A stretch of DNA of 64,000 nucleotides from Flemingiibacterium sp045644145 (GCA_045644145.1 JAZRGK010000025.1:1-64000); one strand, 5' to 3'; shown: positions 52,918 to 60,726, counted from the stretch's first letter. The notes: generated by a model from the letters alone, not told the origin. A program made the numbers and translations.

Positions 52918-53130
52918 ATTTTGCAAACTGTCCGTCATATTCGCGAACGCCAAAATACATCCGACCGCGCGGTTTTGGAGATTTCTCGCATGAACATATA
53001 AAAACAAGACACTTATCTAAAAAACAGGCAGTTTTGGGAGACTGGATGCAACCCCGCATCCATGCTTAAATGATAGTATAGTCAAATATCCCCAAGCTTT
53101 GGACTGCTGTTTTCGGCAGTTATCTTTTAC
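52918..53130 (+). ncRNA. Candidate small RNA, not assigned to a family
   Basis: This 210-bp region has no coding frame with a ribosome binding site. It starts directly after a good promoter (52889-52917) and contains stems at 52950-52978 (CCAAAA / TTTTGG), 53043-53062 (TGGATGC / GCATCCA) and 53103-53120 (ACTGC / GCAGT) followed by a T-rich tail. The 5' segment AACTGTCCG (52926-52934) can also pair with the 3' CGGCAGTT (53114-53121) with one bulge, closing the whole RNA. That overall form is compatible with a 6S-like RNA of about 200 nt, but no family sequence is recognised. Confidence 0.45.
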
Positions 53131-53163
53131 TTGCAATATTTTAAAAAAATTTTATTTTACCTA

Positions 53164-53192
53164 TTGACAAACAAAAACGGTTGTGATATAAT
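53164..53192 (+). promoter_or_regulatory. Consensus sigma-A promoter for the two tRNA genes
   Basis: Perfect TTGACA and TATAAT with a 17-bp spacer on the plus strand, 26 bp upstream of tRNA-Gly. Confidence 0.9.
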
Positions 53193-53218
53193 ATCACATG
53201 TTGAGTCAAACACCACCT

Positions 53219-53294
53219 GCGGATTTAGCTCATTTGGTAGAGCGCGACCTTGCCAAGGTCGAGGTGGCGGGTTCGAGCCCCGTAATCCGCTCCA
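53219..53294 (+). tRNA. tRNA-Gly (anticodon GCC)
   Basis: A complete 76-nt cloverleaf: acceptor GCGGATT / AATCCGC, D loop with TTGGTAGAG, anticodon stem GACCT...AGGTC with loop TTGCCAA, T arm GGCGGGTTCGAGCCCCG. CCA is encoded. Confidence 0.97.
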
Positions 53295-53316
53295 ATTTTT
53301 CGGCTGTGCCGAAAAT

Positions 53317-53392
53317 GGAAGCTTAGCTCAGCTGGGAGAGCATCTGCCTTACAAGCAGAGGGTCACAGGTTCGAGCCCTGTAGCTTCCACCA
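53317..53392 (+). tRNA. tRNA-Val (anticodon TAC)
   Basis: A complete 76-nt cloverleaf: acceptor GGAAGCT / AGCTTCC, D loop with CTGGGAGAG, anticodon loop CTTACAA, T arm CACAGGTTCGAGCCCTGTA. CCA is encoded. It is 22 bp after tRNA-Gly and co-transcribed with it. Confidence 0.97.
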
Positions 53393-53394
53393 AA

Positions 53395-53423
53395 AAATCC
53401 AAGTCGAAAGACTTGGATTTTTT
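53395..53423 (+). terminator. Terminator of the tRNA operon
   Basis: Perfect 11-bp stem AAATCCAAGTC / GACTTGGATTT with a GAAA tetraloop, followed by a T tract. Confidence 0.93.
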
Positions 53424-53545
53424 ATTTGTGTCCGTAGGACACCACACCATTTGACCGAAGGTCGGGATTATTATGAGCATAGCGAATACATCATTGTCCG
53501 GTCGCGGACACAAAACGATGTTGCACTTAGCTTGACAAATCATCT

Positions 53546-54406
53546 CTATTTCAGCAGCATATACAGATTTTTTTCAAGCCTCAAACCCTCGCGGCGCGGC
53601 GTATCATATTTTGCGGTGTCGTTTATCATCTCTGCGGTTACAATGCAGGCAGAATCCACGGCGTAGTGAAAATCCTCGCCTGAAAGCAGTTTGCCCAGAA
53701 CTACAGATGCAAATAAATCGCCTGTTCCGGGATAACCGTACTTTATTTTCTGTATTATGTGCATGCTTTCTTGATTCTTGCATGTGCTGTCGTAGGATAT
53801 GGTGGCGATACGGTCATCAGACAGCTCGATTCCCGTAAGAGCTAACTGCTTGGTGCCGTATAACTCAGTAAGCTTGATGCGAAGCCGTTCAGCCTCTGCA
53901 AGCGCCTCGTGCGGCGGAAGCTTACTTGTATCGCGGTATTCCTCACCACAGAGAAGATACGCTTCGGTGAGATTGGGCGTCAGAATGTCCGCTTTGTGGC
54001 ACAATTCACGCATCCTTTGGCACATCTCCTCGGTGTAAGTCTGATATACCTCGCCGTCATCGCCCATTACGGGGTCAACCAGCACAGGGCCGTTTCCGCC
54101 GAACATCTCTATTGCACGGGCGACGGTATCGATCTGCCCCGCGCTTCCGAGAAAGCCTGTGTATATGGCATCGAAACGCATATCCATCATTTTATAGTGG
54201 CCGAGGGTTGGCTGCATGGTGTCGCTGAGGTCGCAGAATACGATGTTGTCGAATCCGCCCGTATGGGTGGAAAGAAGCGCGGTGGGAAGCGGTACAACCG
54301 CTACGCCCATTACCGAGAGTGCAGGTATAATAACCGTCAGCGCGCATCGTCCAAAGCAGGAAAGATCGTGGACGGCAAGTATTCGTTTTGTATCGTCTTG
54401 GAGCAT
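53546..54406 (-). CDS. Pyridoxal/pyridoxamine kinase
   Basis: A 286-residue ribokinase-fold kinase of the PdxK/PdxY type. It has KRILAVHDLSCFGRCALT at the N-terminus, PTALLSTHTGGF, and near the C-terminus the catalytic segment YGYPGTGDLFASV with the anion-hole GTGD. It phosphorylates vitamin B6 vitamers to make pyridoxal phosphate. ATG at 54406 has GGAGG 7 bases upstream; the frame from 54448 would include the promoter. It stands alone, with its own promoter at 54439-54467. Confidence 0.9.
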   Translation of the reverse strand: MLQDDTKRILAVHDLSCFGRCALTVIIPALSVMGVAVVPLPTALLSTHTGGFDNIVFCDLSDTMQPTLGHYKMMDMRFDAIYTGFLGSAGQIDTVARAIEMFGGNGPVLVDPVMGDDGEVYQTYTEEMCQRMRELCHKADILTPNLTEAYLLCGEEYRDTSKLPPHEALAEAERLRIKLTELYGTKQLALTGIELSDDRIATISYDSTCKNQESMHIIQKIKYGYPGTGDLFASVVLGKLLSGEDFHYAVDSACIVTAEMINDTAKYDTPRREGLRLEKNLYMLLK

Positions 54407-54438
54407 ATGAAAGCCTCCGAGGATTTTCGTTATACTAT

Positions 54439-54467
54439 ATTGTACCACAGTTTTTGCCGGTTGTCAA
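54439..54467 (-). promoter_or_regulatory. Sigma-A promoter for the pyridoxal kinase gene
   Basis: Perfect TTGACA and TACAAT with a 17-bp spacer on the minus strand, 33 bp upstream of the start. Confidence 0.85.
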
Positions 54468-54514
54468 ACAAAAACGCACTTTAGCGCGGAGTTCTTTGAA
54501 TATATGTGGAAACC

Positions 54515-54548
54515 GCGGTAGGGGAGGACCAAGGCCCTCCCCTACCGC
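54515..54548. repeat. GC-rich intergenic palindrome
   Basis: Perfect 13-bp arms GCGGTAGGGGAGG / CCTCCCCTACCGC with an 8-base centre. It lies 17 bp downstream of the RHH gene stop on the minus strand and has no clear T tract, so it looks like a dispersed palindromic element as much as a terminator. Confidence 0.6.
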
Positions 54549-54565
54549 ATGATGTTTGATAATAC

Positions 54566-54745
54566 TTACTTGCTTTCCTTTTTGCCTATCGGAATTTCGC
54601 CGTGGCGCTCCTCGAAACGCTCGATGAGATTGCGTACCATCACCGTAATCTGACCGTTTGCGCTGCGACCTTCATAGTCGGCGATATAATGTAATTTGTG
54701 CAGCATTTCTTCGTCAAGACGAAAAGATATACTCTTTATAGCCAC
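54566..54745 (-). CDS. Small ribbon-helix-helix (Arc/CopG-like) protein
   Basis: A 59-residue protein read directly from the sequence, with a GTG start and GAGGTG 5 bases upstream. The pattern is a short strand (IKSISFRLD), a helix (EEMLHKLHYIADYEG) and a second helix (NGQITVMVRNLIERFEERHG), typical of RHH DNA-binding dimers. It is divergent from the SLOG-type gene, and an inverted repeat sits between them, so it probably regulates one or both. It has no adjacent toxin of a known type. Confidence 0.8.
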   Translation of the reverse strand: MAIKSISFRLDEEMLHKLHYIADYEGRSANGQITVMVRNLIERFEERHGEIPIGKKESK

Positions 54746-54796
54746 AGAATCACCTCATTGTTAACATATTATGCATTTATTTTAACTCAAAATGAT

Positions 54797-54838
54797 GCTA
54801 TAATGTAGCTATAGATGCAATTAGAATCTATAATAGCT
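54797..54838 (+). promoter_or_regulatory. Extended -10 promoter and possible RHH operator
   Basis: TGCTATAAT (54796-54804) is an extended -10 box for the SLOG-type gene; the -35 is poor. Directly downstream, AGCTATAGAT (54807-54816) and ATCTATAATAGCT (54826-54838) form an imperfect inverted repeat, and CTATAAT itself recurs. The position suits autoregulation by the divergent RHH protein. Confidence 0.5.
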
Positions 54839-54877
54839 GGTAATTAGATGTACCAAATACAATCAGAGGTGATTCAT

Positions 54878-55207
54878 ATGAAAGTAGCAGTAATAGGTTC
54901 ACGGAATTTGGCAATAAAAAATCTTGGGGATTTTATTCCCGAGGGAACTACGGAGATCGTGTCGGGCGGCGCAAGGGGGATAGATAGCTGTGCCAGAGAA
55001 TACGCACACGCAAATGGAATAAAGCTTACGGAATTTCTCCCCGAATACGACCTCTACGGACGTGCGGCACCTATAAAGAGAAACTACCTGATAATCGACT
55101 ACGCCGATATCGTCTTAGCCTTTTGGGACGGGACATCCAGAGGTACAAAAATGGTAATCGATACCTGCAAAAAGATCGGGAAAGAAATAAGGGTATATAC
55201 CAAGTGA
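54878..55207 (+). CDS. SLOG-superfamily protein (DUF2493-like)
   Basis: A 109-residue Rossmann-like protein. It starts MKVAVIGSRN and has a IVSGGARGIDSCAREYA segment, then a C-terminal LAFWDGTSRGTKMVIDTCKK motif, the typical layout of DUF2493/YAcAr proteins related to DprA and LOG. Such proteins are thought to bind nucleotides or their derivatives. ATG at 54878 has GAGGTG 6 bases upstream. Its only close neighbour is the divergent RHH gene. The role is unknown. Confidence 0.82.
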   Translation: MKVAVIGSRNLAIKNLGDFIPEGTTEIVSGGARGIDSCAREYAHANGIKLTEFLPEYDLYGRAAPIKRNYLIIDYADIVLAFWDGTSRGTKMVIDTCKKIGKEIRVYTK

Positions 55208-55244
55208 AATAAGCTCGCCTGCCAAAGTGCAGACGAGCTTATTT
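55207..55244. terminator. Bidirectional terminator between convergent genes
   Basis: Perfect 11-bp arms AAATAAGCTCG / CGAGCTTATTT, extended inward by CTGC / GCAG. It overlaps the SLOG stop codon and lies immediately before the DUF6062 stop on the other strand. Confidence 0.85.
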
Positions 55245-55967
55245 CTATTTCTGCTTTTCAATACCCTTGTGGAGATCGCCCGAGGTGAACTTTATAGCGC
55301 GCTCTACTGCATCCTTGGCGTTGCCCCATGGCTCAGCATCGTAGCGGTAGTCAAATTTTTTGCAGAACCAGCTTACATCGCCGCGAAGCTCGTCAAAATA
55401 TGTGTTTACCACCGTGGAAACTTCCTTATAGAAGTCGCCGAACAGCTTCTTGGACAGTCCTTTTCTGCCGTATTCCACAAACATACGGTAGTGGGGCAGG
55501 CATATGTATGGCTGTGCGCGGAGCTTCTCGCGGAAGGATGAATCCTGCTCCCATAACAGCACCGCCGTTTCAAACATCTTTGACAGCGAAAATTCAATGC
55601 GTCCGCATACATAGCAGGTAGAATCAAGCTTTTCCAGGCGCTTCATCGGCTCAACTCCCACGCCTTTCAGCGCCGCAAGCCCTCTGCCGCTTGTTTCTTC
55701 GCGGAGTTCATTAAGATGGCTCTCAAGCATGAGTGCCATTCCAAGACGGTTCTTTCTTGTGAACATCATATCGTAGTGGGTTTTGCAGAATCCCAGCTCA
55801 TTGGTTTTTATGCGAACATCCGGCTCCATCATGGAAGCACCCAGTATAAGCTCAAGCTCGTTTTCTTCAAGTCTATTGTGAAGAGCACAAAACGGGCATC
55901 CGCAGGCGTGATCGTCCCGCGAGGCTTCAAAGGCTTCATTTACCGGTATTGTATATATTTTTTCCAT
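55245..55967 (-). CDS. DUF6062 family protein with two CxxC/CxxH zinc-ligand sets
   Basis: A 240-residue protein I associate with DUF6062 from its opening MEKIYTIPVNEAFEASRDDH and the segment ILGASMMEPDVRIKTNE. It contains two similar ligand sets: CPFC then, 33 residues on, CKTHYDMMF; and CYVC then, 34 residues on, CLPHYRMF. This looks like an internal duplication, each unit able to hold one zinc ion. No enzymatic motif is seen. ATG at 55967 has AGGAG upstream; longer frames overlap the divergent promoter. The function is unknown. Confidence 0.8.
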   Translation of the reverse strand: MEKIYTIPVNEAFEASRDDHACGCPFCALHNRLEENELELILGASMMEPDVRIKTNELGFCKTHYDMMFTRKNRLGMALMLESHLNELREETSGRGLAALKGVGVEPMKRLEKLDSTCYVCGRIEFSLSKMFETAVLLWEQDSSFREKLRAQPYICLPHYRMFVEYGRKGLSKKLFGDFYKEVSTVVNTYFDELRGDVSWFCKKFDYRYDAEPWGNAKDAVERAIKFTSGDLHKGIEKQK

Positions 55968-55988
55968 AGTTTGTTCTCCTGTATGTGC

Positions 55989-56017
55989 TTGACTTATTAA
56001 CATTATACCTTTATAAT
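55989..56017 (+). promoter_or_regulatory. Sigma-A promoter for the OGG-type glycosylase
   Basis: TTGACT and a perfect TATAAT with a 17-bp spacer on the plus strand, 44 bp upstream of the start. Confidence 0.8.
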
Positions 56018-56060
56018 AGAAATAAAGCAAGTGTTATTTTTTAAATTTACGGAGATTTTT

Positions 56061-56969
56061 ATGGTTTCTTATGAAATTGCAGAGAATATAACAGAATTTC
56101 AAGCAGGCGGAGTTGCCGCGGTGCGTGTTGACGGGCTTGTAAACTTCAAAATATGGCAGATATTCGACTGCGGTCAGTGCTTCCGCTTTGATCACGTTTA
56201 TAACCCCACGCACAAATGGGAGTTTGAAGGCGTGGCTTTTGGGCGCTATATACGCCTTGGGCAGGATGCTGACGATTCGCTTGTCATATATAACACCACT
56301 GCCGATGAATATGAGCGCATATGGAAGCATTATCTTGCGCTTGATGTTGACTACAGCGATGTGCGGAGAGATATTGCGGCACGTTTTGCGGAAGCCGCAG
56401 GCGGCAAGGACGAAATAATGGAAAAGGCTATGGCTTACGGTGACGGCATCCGCATACTAAAGCAAGACCCATGGGAAGCAGTTTGCTCATTTATTGTTTC
56501 CCAGAACAACAATATACCGCGTATCAAAAAAATTATTGCCGCTATGTCAAAGGCGTACGGTGAGCCGATCATATTCGGAGAAAAAACGTATTACGCATTT
56601 CCAACGGCAGAAGCTCTTGCTGATGCTGGTGAAGCGGCAATATTCGAACTCCGAACGGGATTCAGAGCGAAATACATACACGACGCGGCGAAAAAAGCCG
56701 CGAGCGGTGAGCTTGATTACGAAGCTATAATTGCCGCTGATCCGCAGCGTGCCGAGGAACTGCTTTGTGCTATCAAGGGGGTAGGTCCCAAGGTCGCAGC
56801 GTGCGCCATGCTGTTCGGATTCGGCAAAACGGAAGCGTTTCCCATAGATGTATGGATAAAGCGCGTGCTCACCAAGTATTATCCGGGCGGTCTTGATGTT
56901 ACAGCGCTGGGGAAATACGCGGGAATCGCCCAACAGTACCTTTTTTACTATGAACGATATAATGCCTGA
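56061..56969 (+). CDS. OGG1-type 8-oxoguanine DNA glycosylase
   Basis: A 302-residue helix-hairpin-helix glycosylase. The N-terminal beta domain has FKIWQIFDCGQCFRFD, and the HhH-GPD region has IKGVGPKVAACAMLFGF with the catalytic Lys (VGPK), followed by FPIDVWIKRVL with the catalytic Asp. WEAVCSFIVSQNNNI is also typical of OGG/AlkA-like enzymes. It removes oxidised guanine and nicks the DNA. ATG at 56061 has GGAG 6 bases upstream; the frame from 56031 lacks a site. Monocistronic. Confidence 0.9.
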   Translation: MVSYEIAENITEFQAGGVAAVRVDGLVNFKIWQIFDCGQCFRFDHVYNPTHKWEFEGVAFGRYIRLGQDADDSLVIYNTTADEYERIWKHYLALDVDYSDVRRDIAARFAEAAGGKDEIMEKAMAYGDGIRILKQDPWEAVCSFIVSQNNNIPRIKKIIAAMSKAYGEPIIFGEKTYYAFPTAEALADAGEAAIFELRTGFRAKYIHDAAKKAASGELDYEAIIAADPQRAEELLCAIKGVGPKVAACAMLFGFGKTEAFPIDVWIKRVLTKYYPGGLDVTALGKYAGIAQQYLFYYERYNA

Positions 56970-57061
56970 TGCCTAATTTTGAAAATTTCTATAAAAAGCT
57001 GCACGCTATATGTTACTTTTAAAGGCAATGTTACAAATTTTATAAAATTTTCCGAAACCTC

Positions 57062-57090
57062 TTGTAATAAAGGGGAAAATGCGGTAAAAT
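57062..57090 (+). promoter_or_regulatory. Sigma-A promoter for the gapdh gene
   Basis: TTGTAA and TAAAAT with a 17-bp spacer on the plus strand, about 100 bp upstream of the ATG. The leader up to 57193 is AT-rich without a clear hairpin. Confidence 0.65.
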
Positions 57091-57193
57091 ATATAAGTAC
57101 GGATATGTCTTGCGATAAATGTTAAATATTTAACGCGCCATATCTACGCAAATAAGTCAAAAAAATTTTTATATAATTTTGGAGGAATTTAAA

Positions 57194-58210
57194 ATGTCTG
57201 TTAAAGTTGCTATTAACGGCTTTGGCCGTATCGGCCGTCTGGCTTTCCGTCAGATGTTCGGTGCAGAGGGTTATGAAGTAGTTGCTATCAACGACCTCAC
57301 CAGCCCCAAGATGCTCGCTCACCTTCTCAAGTACGACACCGCTCAGGGTCGCTACGAGCATGAAGTTTCCGCTGACGATGAGGCAGGTACCATCACTGTT
57401 GACGGTAAGACCCTCAAGATCTACGCTGAAAAGGACGCTGCTAACTGCCCTTGGGGACAGCTTGGCGTTGACGTTGTTCTCGTGTGCACCGGTTTCTACT
57501 GCTCCAAGGACAAGTCCATGGCTCACATCACCGCAGGCGCAAAGAAGGTTGTTATCTCTGCTCCCGCAGGCAACGACCTCAAGACCATCGTATTCAATGT
57601 AAACCACGACACTCTTACCGCTGATGACCAGATCATCTCTGCAGCTTCCTGCACCACCAACTGCCTCGCTCCTATGGCTAAGGCTCTTAACGATGCATAC
57701 GCTATTCAGTCCGGTATCATGACCACCGTTCATGCATACACCGGCGACCAGATGATCCTTGACGGTCCTCACAGAAAGGGTGATCTCCGCCGTGCAAGAG
57801 CTGGCGCACAGAACATCGTTCCCAACTCCACCGGTGCTGCTAAGGCTATCGGTCTTGTAATTCCCGAGCTCAACGGCAAGCTCATCGGTGCTGCTCAGCG
57901 TGTTCCTACCTGCACCGGTTCCACCACCATCCTTATCGCAGTTGTTAAGGGTAAGGACGTAACCAAGGACAGCATCAATGCTGCTATGAAGGCTGCTGCT
58001 ACCGAGTCCTTCGGCTACAACACCGACGAGATCGTATCCTCCGACGTTATCGGTATGCGTTACGGCTCTCTCTTCGATGCAACTCAGACCATGGTTGCTA
58101 AGATCGACGACGACACCTATCAGGTACAGGTTGTTTCTTGGTACGACAACGAGAACTCCTACACCAGCCAGATGGTTCGTACTATTAAGTACTTTGCAGA
58201 GCTTGCATAA
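57194..58210 (+). CDS. gap: Glyceraldehyde-3-phosphate dehydrogenase, type I
   Basis: A 338-residue GAPDH: NAD-binding INGFGRIGRLAFRQM at the N-terminus and the catalytic Cys in SAASCTTNCLAP near residue 155, with His in TTVHAYTGDQ. It catalyses the NAD-linked oxidative phosphorylation step of glycolysis. Codon use is strongly biased (many GCT, GTT, CTC, AAG, ATC), unlike the neighbouring genes, as expected for a very highly expressed gene. GGAGG precedes the ATG by 8 bases. It is monocistronic, not in a pgk-tpi operon. Confidence 0.98.
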   Translation: MSVKVAINGFGRIGRLAFRQMFGAEGYEVVAINDLTSPKMLAHLLKYDTAQGRYEHEVSADDEAGTITVDGKTLKIYAEKDAANCPWGQLGVDVVLVCTGFYCSKDKSMAHITAGAKKVVISAPAGNDLKTIVFNVNHDTLTADDQIISAASCTTNCLAPMAKALNDAYAIQSGIMTTVHAYTGDQMILDGPHRKGDLRRARAGAQNIVPNSTGAAKAIGLVIPELNGKLIGAAQRVPTCTGSTTILIAVVKGKDVTKDSINAAMKAAATESFGYNTDEIVSSDVIGMRYGSLFDATQTMVAKIDDDTYQVQVVSWYDNENSYTSQMVRTIKYFAELA

Positions 58211-58264
58211 GCAAGTTTCTGTTGCAGAACCTTGCGTAAGCGGGGCTTATGACAGAACAAAAAC

Positions 58265-58297
58265 GAACGGTGCATTTCGATGCACCGTTCATTTTTT
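58265..58297. terminator. Bidirectional terminator between gap and the solute-binding gene
   Basis: Perfect 11-bp stem GAACGGTGCAT / ATGCACCGTTC with a TTCG tetraloop. T tracts follow on both strands. Confidence 0.93.
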
Positions 58298-58330
58298 CTT
58301 TTTGAATTGTTTCTTAGTTAAGCTTATGCA

Positions 58331-59800
58331 TTATGTGTATTTTCTTGCCTCATAGTCTTCGATAAGCTCCTGAAGTTTTGCATAAGCAACGTCCTCAAGT
58401 CTGGCATATACAGAAGCAAAGACATTTCCGCCGGCGCTGAATACTCTACTGAATATCTCGTTCATGCCGCCAAGAGGATTGGCGAAAAGGAAGTCGGTAT
58501 CTCTGCCGTTCATTACGATATCGATCATTTCCATGGAAGCATCGTCACGAGTCAGTCTATTCTTCAGAGTGGATTCATAGTAAGCGGGAGTTGTGTACTT
58601 GCGGCTGTAGTATGCGAGAGCCTCTGCAGCGGCGGATACAAATACAGGGTCGGTTACGGTTATCGGAACTGCGCCCCACTGCACGTTCTGCTCGGATATA
58701 GAATGATATGCGTCGATGCTTTCATCATACTTGGGCATAGGAAGAATACCGTAGTCGTCTTGCATGTTAGTAAGCTCTTCCCAAGCGGCGGTGAAGAAAC
58801 GCTGCACAAGGAACAAAGACGTGCCGTTACCAAACTTAGCAACGTGACCGTGGTTATCTTTGTGAGAGTATACGCTCTCATTCTTTACGAGAAGCGCAAG
58901 GAGCTTATCAACGAGATCCACCGTGGTTTCGTTATTGAGAATAAGCTCGGGATAACCCTCCTCGTTACGGGCGGTGAACTTAAGACCGGAGGAGTATGCC
59001 ATCCAGTTCACAGCATTGTATCCGCAAATAACAAGTCCGTGGATATCTTCTTCGTCGTTCTTAGTGTCACCGTCATCAACATAAACCTGATTTACAAGCT
59101 CGGTCATTTTATCGATGGTCCATTTGCCGTCGCGAACAATCTGATACAGATCATCAGGCTTCATTTGAAGTCTTTCTTCAAGCATGTTAAGGTTTACAAA
59201 AACGCAGCAGGTACGTTCAAGCTGATTATATGTGATATCTCCGAATAGTATATACTGCTCATCCGGATGGAGGGATACGGAATCAATATATTGCTTGTTC
59301 CACCAAGGATTTTCAATATCTATGTAAGGAAGATCAGAGATGGGCAGATAAAGTCCTTCATTAACAAGGTTTACCTGATATTGAGACAGCGCGAATACCA
59401 TCTGGAAATCGTCCTCGCCGGAACCGATGGACTGACGAGCCATTGATACAACCTCGTCGTGTTTGAGGACATCAAGGAACGTAAACTCAAATTCGAGTCT
59501 GTCCTCAACCGCTTTTCTGCGATCATACATTGCCTTGCCGAAAACGCTAATATCATCGCTTAACTCATCGGGGCCGTGAAGAGTTCCCTCTGCTGTAAGG
59601 ACAGTTATGGTGTCGTAATGGGTGTCAATTGAATCGGGCAATTCAAGAGTTGCTTCGCCGGGAGCGACATCGGCAGTATCAGCCACAGATGCCGCAGTGT
59701 CTTCACCCGGAGTCTTGTCTTTGTCGCCGCAAGATGTTGCTGTCATTGTCAACGCCATGGCAAGAACCAGCAACAGGGAGATTTTGCGTAAATGTTTCAT
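58331..59800 (-). CDS. Extracellular solute-binding lipoprotein, orphan
   Basis: A 489-residue exported protein. The signal peptide LRKISLLLVLAMALTMTATSC places the lipid-attached Cys at residue 24, followed by an acidic linker. The mature part has features of ABC-type family 1 binding proteins (VFALSQYQVNLVNEGLYLP, NPWWNKQYIDS, GILPMPKYDES), which usually bind sugars or oligosaccharides. No permease or ATPase gene is beside it, so it either uses a shared transporter or is a sensor. It has its own promoter. Confidence 0.82.
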   Translation of the reverse strand: MKHLRKISLLLVLAMALTMTATSCGDKDKTPGEDTAASVADTADVAPGEATLELPDSIDTHYDTITVLTAEGTLHGPDELSDDISVFGKAMYDRRKAVEDRLEFEFTFLDVLKHDEVVSMARQSIGSGEDDFQMVFALSQYQVNLVNEGLYLPISDLPYIDIENPWWNKQYIDSVSLHPDEQYILFGDITYNQLERTCCVFVNLNMLEERLQMKPDDLYQIVRDGKWTIDKMTELVNQVYVDDGDTKNDEEDIHGLVICGYNAVNWMAYSSGLKFTARNEEGYPELILNNETTVDLVDKLLALLVKNESVYSHKDNHGHVAKFGNGTSLFLVQRFFTAAWEELTNMQDDYGILPMPKYDESIDAYHSISEQNVQWGAVPITVTDPVFVSAAAEALAYYSRKYTTPAYYESTLKNRLTRDDASMEMIDIVMNGRDTDFLFANPLGGMNEIFSRVFSAGGNVFASVYARLEDVAYAKLQELIEDYEARKYT

Positions 59801-59850
59801 AAGTTTCCTCCTTAGAAACCGTACTTTTTGGCAGAAACGCCATCACGCTT

Positions 59851-59879
59851 ATTTTAGCATATAATTATCATGTTGTCAA
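59851..59879 (-). promoter_or_regulatory. Sigma-A promoter for the solute-binding lipoprotein
   Basis: Perfect TTGACA and TAAAAT with a 17-bp spacer on the minus strand, 51 bp upstream of the start. From here to 60095 I see only a small TTGTGC / GCACAA hairpin (59925-59941) and AT-rich sequence. Confidence 0.8.
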
Positions 59880-60095
59880 CAAATTACCGCAAAATAGTAC
59901 TCTCGGCGTTTTTTACAAAATTGTTTGTGCATAAAGCACAAGCGGATTTTCCGACAATGTGATCAAGCCAGCATTTTCAGTATATATTAGACTGATGGCA
60001 CTGCCTTCCCCCTGAATTTTTCGTCCCGCTCCGGAATCGTATAACTTATACTGGTATAGAATTCAAGAAAATTTTGAAAAATTTCTAAAAAGGGG

Positions 60096-60124
60096 TTGCA
60101 TTTTCTAAAAAGTTGTGATATACT
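60096..60124 (+). promoter_or_regulatory. Sigma-A promoter for the rimP-nusA-infB operon
   Basis: TTGCAT and TATACT with a 17-bp spacer on the plus strand, followed by a 60-90 base leader. Confidence 0.75.
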
Positions 60125-60155
60125 GTTACTGTAAGTTGAGATATTGAATAGAAGG

Positions 60156-60179
60156 AGAGTGGGCTGAAAAGTCCACTCT
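60156..60179 (+). promoter_or_regulatory. Leader hairpin before rimP
   Basis: Ten-bp stem AGAGTGGGCT / AGTCCACTCT (one G-U pair) with a GAAA tetraloop. A similar stem-loop is often seen in this place in Firmicutes. It is followed by a short TTAATTT, so weak attenuation is possible. Confidence 0.6.
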
Positions 60180-60209
60180 TAATTTATGCAAAGTATTGGA
60201 GAGGAAACA

Positions 60210-60692
60210 TTGAAACCAAAAAAACCGGCAAAAAACATTGTGGGGACGGTCACCGAGGCTTTAAAACCGGTGATCAATGAGCTTGGCTACTCGGTGTGGG
60301 ACATCGAATATGTCAAGGAGGGTGCGGATTATTTCCTGCGCTTTACCATTGACCGCAAGGAGGGTGTTAATATCGAGGATTGCGAAAAGGTGCACCGAGC
60401 TATTGATCCACTGCTTGATGAGCTTGATCCCATTGAAGATGCCTATCACCTTGAGGTATCTTCCCCGGGCATAGAGCGTGATATCAAATACGATTGGCAC
60501 TATGAGGTGCTCATCGGGGAAAAGGTTGAGCTTCGCCTTTTTGCTCCCCTTGAAGCTTACCCGGGACAGAAAGTGTTTGTGGGTATCCTTAAATCCTACA
60601 GTGAGGGCAATATCGTCCTCGACATTGACGGTGCGGAGTATACCGTACCTCATGCGTCCGTATCCAAAGCACGAACAGTGTTCGATTTCTAA
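60210..60692 (+). CDS. rimP: Ribosome maturation factor RimP
   Basis: A 160-residue RimP with ELGYSVWDIEYVKEG, LRFTIDRKEGVNIEDC and YHLEVSSPGIERDIK, and a C-terminal SH3-like domain. It assists 30S assembly. TTG at 60210 is preferred because GGAGAGG lies 5 bases upstream and the protein then starts MKPKKPAKNIVG; an ATG at 60186 would add eight residues but has no ribosome binding site. It opens the conserved operon with nusA 34 bp downstream. Confidence 0.92.
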   Translation: MKPKKPAKNIVGTVTEALKPVINELGYSVWDIEYVKEGADYFLRFTIDRKEGVNIEDCEKVHRAIDPLLDELDPIEDAYHLEVSSPGIERDIKYDWHYEVLIGEKVELRLFAPLEAYPGQKVFVGILKSYSEGNIVLDIDGAEYTVPHASVSKARTVFDF

Positions 60693-60726
60693 AAAGTAAT
60701 ATTCAGAAAGGTTTGGTTAGAGAAAA

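Noticed and set aside
52918..53130. Firm call of 6S RNA
   Set aside because: Only the size and the possible end pairing fit; no conserved 6S sequence was recognised, so it is kept as an unassigned candidate.
53131..53454. A 107-codon frame across the tRNA genes
   Set aside because: It covers two complete tRNA genes and the tRNA promoter; no protein is expected.
57122..57772. A 216-codon minus-strand frame over the gapdh gene
   Set aside because: Long antisense frames are expected opposite a gene with strongly biased codon use; no start signal or motif.
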